A stretch of DNA of 12,113 nt. Source: Verrucomicrobiota bacterium (lineage in GTDB: Bacteria > Verrucomicrobiota > Verrucomicrobiia > Chthoniobacterales > Xiphinematobacteraceae). The notes beneath the pieces are model-generated. The model did not search any database and had not been told where the DNA came from. It saw only the letters and a list, made by a program, of their open reading frames with translations. The stretch lies in NCBI GenBank assembly GCA_003176035.1, contig PSRL01000137.1, positions 1 through 12,113 of the forward strand, read 5' to 3'. The first letter of the stretch is position 1; every line of letters begins with the position of its first letter. The position numbers and the translations under genes are program-made. Below, in pieces: positions 1-6,367 of this stretch.

Positions 1-34
1 CCCTGCGCTACTCGACCAACTGAGCAACATAGGC
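1..34 (-). tRNA. Partial tRNA (5' half, isotype not determinable)
   Basis: Read on the minus strand from 34 to 1, the sequence gives a 7-nt acceptor strand (GCCTATG), T8, and a D arm with GCTC, the AGTTGGTC loop and GAGT. It is then cut by the window edge inside the anticodon stem. This is the typical bacterial tRNA D-arm pattern. The anticodon and the T arm lie outside the window, so the amino acid cannot be assigned. The 3' side of the D arm (GAGTAGCGC) is slightly unusual, so the exact fold is uncertain. I cannot exclude a tRNA fragment left by an integration event. Confidence 0.6.
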
Positions 35-137
35 GCCGGATGCTTTTCAACCCTTTTTCAGGGGGTACTATTTAGCGAAATAGGGCTAAGCTATCGTGAG
101 GACTTGAGGCGTACAAAAACGGTGTCCCTGCTGTACG

Positions 138-632
138 TCAGTCGTCGCCATTCAAACGGTGGCCAAATTGTGCGCCCTCTCCGAGGTCGTCGATGACATT
201 CCCGGAAGCAAATGGGTGCATGGAGTCCATTCTCCAATCAGAGAGCACCTTGCTCTGTGGTCCTATGTTTCCAATTTTGTTGCCTGAAAGAATAGGGGGA
301 GCGCTACCCTTCATTGCGTCCAACTGGCGAGATACTTCTGACGAGGTATGGTTGCCTCCGAGAACATTGGCGCCCTCTCCTACATGCCCCATACTGTTTT
401 GTAAACCGATTTTTAAATAAGAGGCGCTTCTTAAATTTTCGGCTGCTCTGATTTGTTTTCCTACAAGAGTGGTCTTGCCCTCGTTTCTCGGAGCATACGC
501 TGTAGAGGCATCGTACAGCCCGGCTATTTGGCGGGTGTTGCTTTCAGGCGGGTGGGAACGAATTCTCTCCACCCCCCTTCGGCCCAAATTCATGTGATAC
601 ATTTTATCAAGGACAGATGTAAATATTCTCAT
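138..632 (-). CDS. Uncharacterised 164-aa protein with C-terminal IGNVG-type repeats
   Basis: I do not recognise the family. The N-terminal half (residues 1-70) is basic and polar, with no signal peptide or membrane segment. The C-terminal half has three copies of a short repeat centred on residues 79-92 (NSMGHVGEGANVLG), 117-131 (GNKIGNIGPQSKVLS) and 144-157 (GNVIDDLGEGAQFG). The last two copies are 27 residues apart. They align without gaps, at close to 50% identity, to the last two repeats of the large coiled-coil protein encoded at 1205-3520, including the shared LS-x-NKIGN, VLSDW and SGN-x-I-x-DL blocks. The gene is therefore a paralogue of that protein's tail, and real coding is likely. 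No Shine-Dalgarno is visible before the ATG at 632; in-frame ATGs at codons 11 and 14 are alternatives. It is the last gene of the minus-strand cluster and ends about 100 bp from a tRNA. Confidence 0.6.
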   Translation of the reverse strand: MRIFTSVLDKMYHMNLGRRGVERIRSHPPESNTRQIAGLYDASTAYAPRNEGKTTLVGKQIRAAENLRSASYLKIGLQNSMGHVGEGANVLGGNHTSSEVSRQLDAMKGSAPPILSGNKIGNIGPQSKVLSDWRMDSMHPFASGNVIDDLGEGAQFGHRLNGDD

Positions 633-646
633 AGTAGCGTATGGTG

Positions 647-749
647 ATTCCTACGGTTGTATTTTCTAAATTTACGCCCCCCGTTTGCTTAATTTCTCCG
701 CATTTGTGGAGGAAAAGCGACCTTTTCCTCGAGTCTTCACCGTAGGAAT
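647..749. repeat. 11-bp inverted repeat pair enclosing hairpins
   Basis: ATTCCTACGGT at 647-657 is the exact reverse complement of ACCGTAGGAAT at 739-749, with 81 bp between. Inside are two mutually exclusive hairpins: CTCCGC/GTGGAG (696-711, loop ATTT) and GAGGAAAAG/CTTTTCCTC (709-730, loop CGAC). The pair lies 15 bp upstream of the 164-aa gene's ATG, so it could be a small mobile element or a structured leader. No transposase or target duplication is evident. Confidence 0.45.
709..730. other. Perfect 9-bp hairpin with 4-nt loop
   Basis: GAGGAAAAG (709-717) pairs perfectly with CTTTTCCTC (722-730) around the loop CGAC. There is no T-run on either side, so a simple intrinsic terminator is unlikely. 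It competes for bases with the hairpin at 696-711, which is the geometry of a switchable leader; this is inference from sequence only. Confidence 0.45.
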
Positions 750-917
750 ATGTGACTTTCTCTTACTTATTTCAACTGGGGGATGGCGACCGCTCCAAAA
801 TATGGCAACACCGTCGAGGTTCCGATGGTATTGACTAATTTTGGGAACACAAGCTCGGCACCAAATGCCAGCAAGCGGTGAGCGAGAGCGTGTTTCATAG
901 GATGGCGTTGCTTAAGT

Positions 918-948
918 TGGTCAGGCATCGTAGAAGAATACCTGACCA
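918..948. other. 8-bp inverted repeat, 15-nt loop
   Basis: TGGTCAGG (918-925) and CCTGACCA (941-948) are perfect reverse complements separated by 15 nt. The element lies about 20 bp before the dispersed repeat that starts near 966. Role unknown; it may be part of a plus-strand RNA or a binding site. Confidence 0.35.
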
Positions 949-965
949 TCTTCGCTCCTGATCCC

Positions 966-1038
966 ATGTCATAATTGCTTTTTACTCCGGCCTTCCTAGG
1001 TTGGGGAGAGGGGTGCTAATATGCGCTCTCTTTTTTTT
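966..1038 (+). repeat. Dispersed repeat copy A with terminator-like 3' end
   Basis: The stretch from TCATAATTGCTT (969-980) through CCTAGGTT (995-1002) matches 6368-6402 at most positions, the differences being mainly transitions. Both copies are followed by a G/A-rich stretch and then a hairpin with a T-run. Here GAGAG (1006-1010) pairs with CTCTC (1026-1030), and TGC pairs with GCG inside a 3-nt bulge, followed by eight T residues (1031-1038). That is a plausible plus-strand intrinsic terminator, although no plus-strand gene precedes it. Confidence 0.45.
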
Positions 1039-1204
1039 GTCTTAACGGGTTCCCAAGATTCGCTGCGAATAAGGGAAAAGAGATTATGATAGGCTTTTTT
1101 TCCGTTCCGCCTCCGCAACAAATCCTGGGAAACAATTGTCTGAGGAGTTCACACTCAGGCGCTATGTGAATTCACTTCATGGCTAATTTTTGATTTGGGA
1201 GACC

Positions 1205-3520
1205 TTATAGGGCCTGGCCAAACATTCCACTAGTTGTCAGATCTCCGATTTCGTTACCCGAACCGAATGCTTCTCCTGACTGTACCTCCCAATCTGACAG
1301 CACGCTGGCTTGGTTCTCTACATTGCCGATTTTGTTTTTAGATAAAACAGGGGTTCCTGGCGATGCAGTCTCCGATTGTTTGACATTATTTCTAGAACCG
1401 ACCTTCGCTCCCTGTCCCACATTTCCAATCTGATTGTAGGACGCGGTCAATGCTCCCGGCTGGTGGATGCTCTGGTAGTTCGATAGGACGACGCCGCTTA
1501 TTTTCCCTACTTTATTGTTTAACAGATGTCCCGATGCTCCTAAATGTGGAACAAGAGGAGGCAGTCCGGTTACAGAGCCAGCCATTTTGGCTGCTGCTTC
1601 AGCTCTATCGGCATGAGCTTTAGCTGCAGCTGCCGCCGTCTCGGCATCACGCTTTGCGACTTCGGCCTTATCTGCCACTTCCTGAACTTCCGTCAGCTTC
1701 AACTGCATCTGATTCCAGAGGCCTTTGACGTTCTTTTCAACGTTTGCCGCATTGGTTGCGGCTCGTTCAGCCTCAGCTTTAGCTCGCTCCGCAGCAGTCT
1801 TTGCAGCATTCGCTTGATTTAAGGCCTCCTGCACGTCGCTATTGGCTCCGCCGGTGCCCTGTTGTTCAAGAGCGGTCACTCGGAGCGCTAAAGCATCAAT
1901 ATTGATATGAGCTGTAGTGAGCTGCTGTTTCAGATTGTTTAGATTCATTTCAAAGGCGGTAACTTTATTGGTCGCCTCTTTCGCCGCGTTCTCAGCTTCT
2001 TCCGCTTGTGTCCGAGCAGAAGTTGCTTCGCCGATTGCGTTGTCCGCTACGGTCCGCGCAGCTTTTGCATCCCTTTCGGCATTCTCTAATTTAATTGAAA
2101 AGGCTGAGATGGTCGTTTCGAGAGCAGTGATTTTCGTCTTCAGCGCTTCTACCTCCTGCTTCGCCTCTCTTGCAATATTTTCTGCGGCAGTAACTTTATT
2201 TCTGGCAGCTTGCACGGCTGAGTCCATATTTGAAGTTGCAGCTGCAATGGCGTTTTCCAAGTCAGTTTGGGCATTCGCGAGATCCATTTGCGTTTTATCC
2301 GCGGTTTTCTGAGCAGTTTGCAAATCAACCTCTAGAACTGTCATCCGCTGCCTGAGAGGGGTCAGATCTCGCCGGACCTCGTCTGCTGTCTGTTCAGCTC
2401 TATTGGCAATGTTGACCGCCCTATTTGCCGTTTCTTGCCCTTCCGCGGCAATTCTTTTAGCATCTGTGGCTATAGCATTAGCATTGGCAACGTCTTTTGT
2501 CGCTTGAGTCAACTTGGTCTCCAAGTTTTTAATGTTCTCTTCTGTCACTCCTACCTTATCTTCGAGCACCGTGACTCGAATCATAGTATTTTTTAATAGT
2601 GTCGTCATTGAATTCGAGTCGTGATTTATTAAGGAAAGAAGTTGTCGCTTCTGTTCCGTGGTCAATGCCCCGGATTCTATTTTTGCTATTCTGTCCACTG
2701 CCTGATTCAACGCTGTTTGAGCATCTCGGATGGTGGTTTTGAGATCTTTCAAGGTACTTGTGTCTTTGTCCAGAAATGCATCCAAACGGCTTTTTAGGCT
2801 GTTAAGTTCTTTTTTTAGGACATCCACATTGTCATTTGTTTTCTCCAACCCTTTTTGCAAGGATTCCGCAATATTCGAGAGCTTTTTGAGTACTTCCTTG
2901 ATATCCTCGATGGTTTCGCATGGCTTCAGTATTATTTTTTCTATATCTTTTTTTATCTGGTCCAGTGTTTCGAAAACTGAATCACTGTGGGACGCCCCAT
3001 CGGCCTGCATTCTCTCTTCACTTCTCAGGAATAAGCGACTATTTGCAATGGCTTTTTCGTTGAGTTCTCTTTTTCTGTCTTCCCCAATGGGGTTTCCTTT
3101 AAGAGCCTGATTGATAACCTTCCTCTCTGCCCAGGAAAAGTGAGCGTCGAGAAAATCATGAAGAAATTGCTTCACTTCCTGATGTGAAACCCCCTGCACC
3201 AGGGCCTTTGCCGTCCTCCTAATTTCAACAATATTTTCCCTAATTTGAGTTTCGTAATGCCCCCGCTTATCCTCCTCATCAAGTGACATTGCTTCGAGAT
3301 CGCTCAAATTGCTGCGCAAGGTCTCTCTCAGTGCACTCAATTCCGGTCCCGAAATTAATTTTCCTAGTGCTACAGAAGTTTCTGGCCCTTGTAGAGGTTG
3401 TCCGGATGTTTCCTGCAGCTGTGATTTTTGTGGGAGTTGAGAACCCCCGATGGTACTAAACATATTCGTATGTATTATTTTTGTTACAGAGAAGAACAAA
3501 GAACGCAATGCCCTCGGCAT
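1205..3520 (-). CDS. Large coiled-coil protein with C-terminal IGNVG-type repeat tip, function unknown
   Basis: The longest frame gives 771 aa. Residues 1-90 are polar without a classical signal peptide. About 90-240 is charged and helical. About 240-640 is a long heptad-rich segment dense in Ala, Glu, Lys and Gln, as in rod or fibre proteins. Residues 650-771 switch to a Gly/Asn/Ser-rich tail with four short repeats at about 666-680, 694-709, 727-742 and 753-769 (for example SYNQIGNVGQGAKVGS and SKNKIGNVENQASVLS), spaced 27, 33 and 27 residues. The tail is shared with the 164-aa and 98-aa neighbours. A good promoter (-10 at 3532-3537) predicts transcription start near 3525, leaving almost no leader for the ATG at 3520. 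The in-frame ATG at 3463 (MFSTIGG) is therefore my preferred start, giving 752 aa. The architecture recalls fibre or adhesin shafts with a distal beta-structured tip; this is inference, and no family is recognised. Confidence 0.75.
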   Translation of the reverse strand: MPRALRSLFFSVTKIIHTNMFSTIGGSQLPQKSQLQETSGQPLQGPETSVALGKLISGPELSALRETLRSNLSDLEAMSLDEEDKRGHYETQIRENIVEIRRTAKALVQGVSHQEVKQFLHDFLDAHFSWAERKVINQALKGNPIGEDRKRELNEKAIANSRLFLRSEERMQADGASHSDSVFETLDQIKKDIEKIILKPCETIEDIKEVLKKLSNIAESLQKGLEKTNDNVDVLKKELNSLKSRLDAFLDKDTSTLKDLKTTIRDAQTALNQAVDRIAKIESGALTTEQKRQLLSLINHDSNSMTTLLKNTMIRVTVLEDKVGVTEENIKNLETKLTQATKDVANANAIATDAKRIAAEGQETANRAVNIANRAEQTADEVRRDLTPLRQRMTVLEVDLQTAQKTADKTQMDLANAQTDLENAIAAATSNMDSAVQAARNKVTAAENIAREAKQEVEALKTKITALETTISAFSIKLENAERDAKAARTVADNAIGEATSARTQAEEAENAAKEATNKVTAFEMNLNNLKQQLTTAHINIDALALRVTALEQQGTGGANSDVQEALNQANAAKTAAERAKAEAERAATNAANVEKNVKGLWNQMQLKLTEVQEVADKAEVAKRDAETAAAAAKAHADRAEAAAKMAGSVTGLPPLVPHLGASGHLLNNKVGKISGVVLSNYQSIHQPGALTASYNQIGNVGQGAKVGSRNNVKQSETASPGTPVLSKNKIGNVENQASVLSDWEVQSGEAFGSGNEIGDLTTSGMFGQAL

Positions 3521-3531
3521 CTCTCAGTTGT

Positions 3532-3559
3532 ACTATATTCTATTTTATTAGCTTGTCAA
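3532..3559 (-). promoter_or_regulatory. Sigma70-type promoter of the coiled-coil gene
   Basis: On the minus strand a perfect -35 box TTGACA (3554-3559) is followed after 16 nt by TATAGT (3532-3537), one base from consensus. Initiation would fall near 3525. This supports the downstream ATG at 3463 as the translation start of the coiled-coil gene. Confidence 0.6.
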
Positions 3560-3571
3560 TAATATGAAAAA

Positions 3572-3594
3572 TTAAACAGATACTTAACAGATAA
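3572..3594. promoter_or_regulatory. Tandem TTAACAGATA-like motifs upstream of the coiled-coil promoter
   Basis: TTAAACAGATA (3572-3582) is followed at once by CTTAACAGATAA (3583-3594). They lie just upstream of the -35 box at 3554-3559. The core TTAACAG recurs in the spacers ahead of the other cluster genes (4130-4137, 4155-4162; a variant at 4745-4755), which suggests a shared regulator site. Confidence 0.35.
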
Positions 3595-3613
3595 TAAAAA
3601 ATAATCTAATATG

Positions 3614-3796
3614 TTATAGCACTTCACGGTGTATTGCATCTGTTAATGTCGGACGCAGAAATTGCTGTTTAGAACCTCTCTCAAAACAAGGAGGGCCGGC
3701 GTTGCCAAAAATTCTAACAGATGCAAGCTCATCGCGGTTTCTCTATCGGCGCAATCTCCTTTGCATTTCTTCAACGCTGGCGCCATCCGCTTTGAC
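3614..3796 (-). pseudogene. Open-frame continuation after the 98-aa ORF, interrupted by TAG
   Basis: Downstream of the TAA that ends the 98-aa ORF (3797-3799), the same frame continues for 17 codons (VKADGASVEEMQRRLRR), meets a TAG (3743-3745), then runs a further 42 codons to a TAA at 3614-3616. The translated pieces look protein-like and the GC content is higher than in the flanking spacer. The paralogous tails extend further past the equivalent point, so this may be a former C-terminal part lost to nonsense mutations. No homology of the tail itself is recognised. Confidence 0.25.
3634..3726. repeat. 12-bp perfect inverted repeat (TTGCATCTGTTA)
   Basis: TTGCATCTGTTA at 3634-3645 is the exact reverse complement of TAACAGATGCAA at 3715-3726, with 69 bp between. 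The enclosed DNA is richer in GC than its surroundings. A third partial copy (ATAACAGATGC) is at 4745-4755. This may be a regulator site pair or the ends of a small inserted sequence. Confidence 0.4.
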
Positions 3797-4093
3797 TTAT
3801 GCTGCGTTGTGACTCAGTATGCTGGCGTGCTTGCCGACATTACCTATCTGATTAAAAGACCCATAGTAGGTGCTTCCTCCTGTAAAACTATCTCCGAGAA
3901 CGAAGACGTTCTGAACTGATGGCGGCTTTATTGGATCGCCGTCATTCTTTTCTAAGAGGTCTTCGAAATAATTAACGGCATTTTCCAAAAAAGAGCTTTC
4001 CTTGTTATAGTGGTGTGAGCAGGTGCTCTGCTGAACAAGCTCTTGACGGAATGCATTCAGAGACATGTCCCTGTTGGGAAGTGGGAGTTTCAT
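3797..4093 (-). CDS. Uncharacterised 98-aa protein with one IGNVG-type repeat
   Basis: Family unknown. Residues 1-55 are polar and partly helical with no signal peptide. Residues 80-94 carry one clear copy of the cluster repeat (FNQIGNVGKHASILS), matching the repeats of the coiled-coil protein (NQIGNVGQGAKV) and the 164-aa protein. The stretch VFVLGDSF (63-70) may be the degenerate end of a previous repeat. The protein stops soon after the repeat, whereas its two paralogues continue for about 27 more residues to a final SGN-x-I repeat, so it may be truncated. In the first start option AGGGGG abuts the ATG at 4093 with no spacing. The in-frame ATG at codon 10 (MSLNAF), preceded by ACAGGGAC, is an alternative. 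Confidence 0.5.
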   Translation of the reverse strand: MKLPLPNRDMSLNAFRQELVQQSTCSHHYNKESSFLENAVNYFEDLLEKNDGDPIKPPSVQNVFVLGDSFTGGSTYYGSFNQIGNVGKHASILSHNAA

Positions 4094-4126
4094 CCCCCTA
4101 AAGGTTACACATAATCTCCGGGCTGA

Positions 4127-4162
4127 ACATTAACAGTCGAATCAATATTTACACTTAACAGT
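4127..4162. promoter_or_regulatory. Two direct TTAACAGT motifs upstream of the 98-aa gene
   Basis: TTAACAGT occurs at 4130-4137 and again at 4155-4162, 25 bp apart, in the 120-bp AT-rich spacer between the 98-aa and 150-aa genes. It shares its core with the motifs upstream of the coiled-coil gene, hinting at common control of the cluster. Confidence 0.3.
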
Positions 4163-4213
4163 TGCTAGATATTTAAAGCTATTGAAAATAGATAAGAGAT
4201 TTCCTTTAAAAAG

Positions 4214-4666
4214 TTACGCTTGAAGACAGCCGCCTAAGGCCCTATCAACGATTTGGCGGAGTTCAATCACTGCCTTGCGTGCCTCCGCCACATCTCCTGA
4301 CAACTGGGCGTTCTCCACGCGTGTAGCCGCCTGTTTCGCTTTTTTTACCTCATTCGATTGATTTTGTTGACGCAACCTCTCTCCTGATGGCAAAGCGCAA
4401 GTGTATACGTTCGGATCACTTGTAGGCTGCCTCGTTATGTAAGCAAGTGTCACCATACAAGCAAGGGATACCCCATCGTCGCCAAAGGCATCGCTATATT
4501 TTCCCCCACCAATCTTACTCAATGTTGCAGTCGAGAGGCATCTGGGGGGCAAAACAGGGGGCGGGCCTTCTCGCCTGCCGCTCCACTCTTCATAAGCGGT
4601 GGCAAGTTGTACGGTGGTAAGGGGCACTGAAGGGGCGGTTGAATGAGTAGATAAGTTTGTAGTCAT
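4214..4666 (-). CDS. Uncharacterised 150-aa protein, first gene of the minus-strand cluster
   Basis: I do not recognise it. The N-terminus is Ser/Thr-rich (MTTNLSTHSTAPSVPLTT) without a hydrophobic signal sequence, the sort of polar start seen in some non-Sec-exported proteins. A Pro-rich stretch (GPPPVLPP) lies near residues 34-41, then a Gly-rich middle, and from about residue 95 an Ala/Lys/Glu/Arg-rich region predicted helical. It lacks the IGNVG repeat found in the other three cluster genes. The ATG at 4666 follows a perfect 10-bp tandem duplication (4675-4694) and has no clear Shine-Dalgarno. It is divergent from comM across a 165-bp AT-rich spacer. Export or effector function is only a guess from composition. 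Confidence 0.5.
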   Translation of the reverse strand: MTTNLSTHSTAPSVPLTTVQLATAYEEWSGRREGPPPVLPPRCLSTATLSKIGGGKYSDAFGDDGVSLACMVTLAYITRQPTSDPNVYTCALPSGERLRQQNQSNEVKKAKQAATRVENAQLSGDVAEARKAVIELRQIVDRALGGCLQA

Positions 4667-4674
4667 TTTACTTG

Positions 4675-4694
4675 GTCATTAATTGTCATTAATT
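4675..4694. repeat. Tandem duplication of GTCATTAATT just upstream of a start codon
   Basis: Two perfect head-to-tail copies of GTCATTAATT occupy 4675-4684 and 4685-4694, beginning 8 bp upstream of the 150-aa gene's ATG. It would lie in the leader or core promoter. It may be a regulator site or a simple slippage product. Confidence 0.35.
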
Positions 4695-4831
4695 AATCAT
4701 AATAACGGCTTTAGAAAAATACATAGCGGGAAAAATATCTTTGAATAACAGATGCTAAAACACTTGCTCAAAAAAAATTGTTTTTATTGCCTATCCTCTA
4801 AAAATCGCGCACCGACTAAAATATCTTCTCC

Positions 4832-6346
4832 ATGCTTACACGGGTAGTTTCAGCGGCTTTACAGGGAATCGATGCTGTGCGCGTCGAAATCGAGACCAGC
4901 ATTTCCGGGCATGGATTGCCCGCGATTGTGATTGTGGGGTTGCCGGATGCGGCAGTGCGAGAAAGCAAGGATCGAGTCACCACAGCGATTGCCGCAAGTG
5001 GATTTCGTCGCCCACGAAGTCGAACTATTATTAACTTGGCACCCGCCGACCTCAGAAAGGAAGGACCTTATTTTGATCTTCCCATCGCACTCTCCTTGAT
5101 TGCGGCGGATTTCAAGCAACCGATCAAACGGTTGCCTACTTGCATGGCGGTGGGCGAGCTGGCGTTGGATGGTGAGCTACGTCCGATCAAAGGGGCTCTC
5201 TCGATAGCTTTTGAGGCGCGCAAACATGGAATACGATCTTTGCTTTTGCCCACTGTAAACGCCCCTGAAGCGGCCCTAGTCCCGGAACTTGAGGTACACG
5301 GTGGACACAACCTCCGGGAGTGTTTCGATTTCATTTCGGGGGCAATCGAACTTCCTCGTGTTTCTTCAGAAAAAGACGTATTTTCCCAGGCCGGGGAGGA
5401 ACTCGATTTTCGAGATGTCAAAGGTCAAGCTGGTGTCAAGCGTGCCATTGAGATAGCTGTGGCGGGAAATCACAACTTGCTTCTCATTGGCCCGCCAGGG
5501 TCGGGAAAATCGATGCTTGCAAAACGCATTCCCAGCATTTTGCCACCACCGAGTCTGGAAGAAGCAATTGAAACAACAAAAATCCATAGCGTTTGCGGCA
5601 TTTTAAAGGGCTTTCTTTTGCGTCAGCGTCCATTTCGGCGAGTTCATAGCACGATTTCAGATATCGGACTAGTAGGCGGGTCCTCCGAACTCTTACCTGG
5701 AGAAATTAGTTTGGCGCACAATGGAGTTCTCTTTCTTGACGAACTGCCTGAGTTTCGGCGATCTGCCCTGGAGGCTTTGCGCCAGCCTTTGGAAGAGGAC
5801 TCCATAACAATTACGCGTGCCAGCGGGACTGCCACTTTTCCTGCTCGCATCATGCTGGTTGCGGCAATGAATCCCTGCCCCTGCGGACACTATGGGGATT
5901 CCCGACGGCCCTGCCGATGCCTTGCTCCACAGGTGGAGCGTTATCGTCGGAAGATTTCCGGGCCGCTCTTGGACCGGATTGACATTCATGTGGAAGCGCC
6001 CGCTCTTCAGTACAACGAACTCACAGAATCGGCAGCTTCCGACACTTCCGCCACCATTTTGGAAAGAGTGCTCAGAGCACGCCAAATTCAATTGAGGCGG
6101 TTTGCAGGCAGCGGCTACAACGCACGCATGAATGAATCGCTGCTAGAACGCCATTGCCAATGCGATTCGGAGGGCAAAAAACTTCTCAAACAGGCGATAG
6201 ATCGACTTCGACTGAGCGCCAGGGCGTATCATAGAATCCTCAAAGTCGCACGGACAATTGCAGATTTGGATCACTGCGAATTCCTGCAACTCCAGCATCT
6301 TTCGGAGGCTATCCAATATCGTACCTTGGATCGGGCTGTCTCCTGA
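4832..6346 (+). CDS. comM: ComM/YifB family AAA+ ATPase (Mg-chelatase-like)
   Basis: The 504-aa product has the full ComM/YifB architecture and usual length. Residues 1-165 form the ChlI/Lon-protease-like domain, including VGLPDAAVRESKDRV and INLAPADLRKEG. The AAA+ core has Walker A GPPGSGKS at 220-227 and Walker B VLFLDELPEF at 299-308. A Cys cluster (C349, C351, C361, C363) follows in the MNPCPCG region, with a sensor/Arg-finger region SGPLLDRIDIHVEAP at 376-390. The Mg-chelatase C-terminal domain ends at the conserved EAIQYRTLDR. In transformable bacteria ComM is a hexameric helicase that promotes branch migration during integration of incoming DNA; many non-competent species also keep it. 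The ATG at 4832 matches the family N-terminus (MLTRVVSAALQGID). The stop codon overlaps a copy of the end of the foldback element found near exbB. Confidence 0.95.
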   Translation: MLTRVVSAALQGIDAVRVEIETSISGHGLPAIVIVGLPDAAVRESKDRVTTAIAASGFRRPRSRTIINLAPADLRKEGPYFDLPIALSLIAADFKQPIKRLPTCMAVGELALDGELRPIKGALSIAFEARKHGIRSLLLPTVNAPEAALVPELEVHGGHNLRECFDFISGAIELPRVSSEKDVFSQAGEELDFRDVKGQAGVKRAIEIAVAGNHNLLLIGPPGSGKSMLAKRIPSILPPPSLEEAIETTKIHSVCGILKGFLLRQRPFRRVHSTISDIGLVGGSSELLPGEISLAHNGVLFLDELPEFRRSALEALRQPLEEDSITITRASGTATFPARIMLVAAMNPCPCGHYGDSRRPCRCLAPQVERYRRKISGPLLDRIDIHVEAPALQYNELTESAASDTSATILERVLRARQIQLRRFAGSGYNARMNESLLERHCQCDSEGKKLLKQAIDRLRLSARAYHRILKVARTIADLDHCEFLQLQHLSEAIQYRTLDRAVS

Positions 6347-6367
6347 TTTTATAGGAGTTTCGCTATA
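6340..6367. repeat. Solo end of the foldback element on the comM stop codon
   Basis: TATAGGAGTTTCGCTATA (6350-6367) matches the terminal inverted repeat of the 10611-10775 element (TATAGGGCTTTCGCTATA) at 16 of 18 positions. The match continues inward through CTCCTGATTTTATAGG, against CTCTCATTTTATAGG. The comM TGA (6344-6346) lies within the matching segment, so the element end may supply the stop codon. Confidence 0.5.

Larger units (their letters stand above)
633..1204. other. 572-bp spacer without a supported gene; hairpins and a dispersed repeat
   Basis: No convincing gene is visible. Minus-strand reading frames stay open in pieces across about 640-970: one frame runs 66 codons at 767-967, and another is open for about 80 codons without an ATG. 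Neither resembles a known family, so this may be a decayed coding region. The spacer also contains an 11-bp inverted repeat (647-657/739-749), a strong hairpin (709-730), an 8-bp hairpin (918-948), a dispersed repeat with a terminator-like end (966-1038), a hairpin around ATTCGCTGCGAAT (1050-1077) and overlapping short palindromes at 1141-1174. Confidence 0.5.

Noticed and set aside
767..967. 66-codon minus-strand frame in the large spacer
   Set aside because: There is no recognisable family, no Shine-Dalgarno and no conserved motif, and another frame over the same DNA is open for longer without a start. Described as possible decayed coding DNA, not a gene.
1544..3110. Three plus-strand frames of 92-131 codons opposite the coiled-coil gene
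   Set aside because: They are antisense shadows of the Ala/Glu/Lys-rich coiled coil and show Ser/Phe/Ala-rich low-complexity translations with no family features.
3662..3919. 85-codon plus-strand frame
   Set aside because: It overlaps the end of the 98-aa minus-strand gene, which has paralogues, and shows no protein family features.
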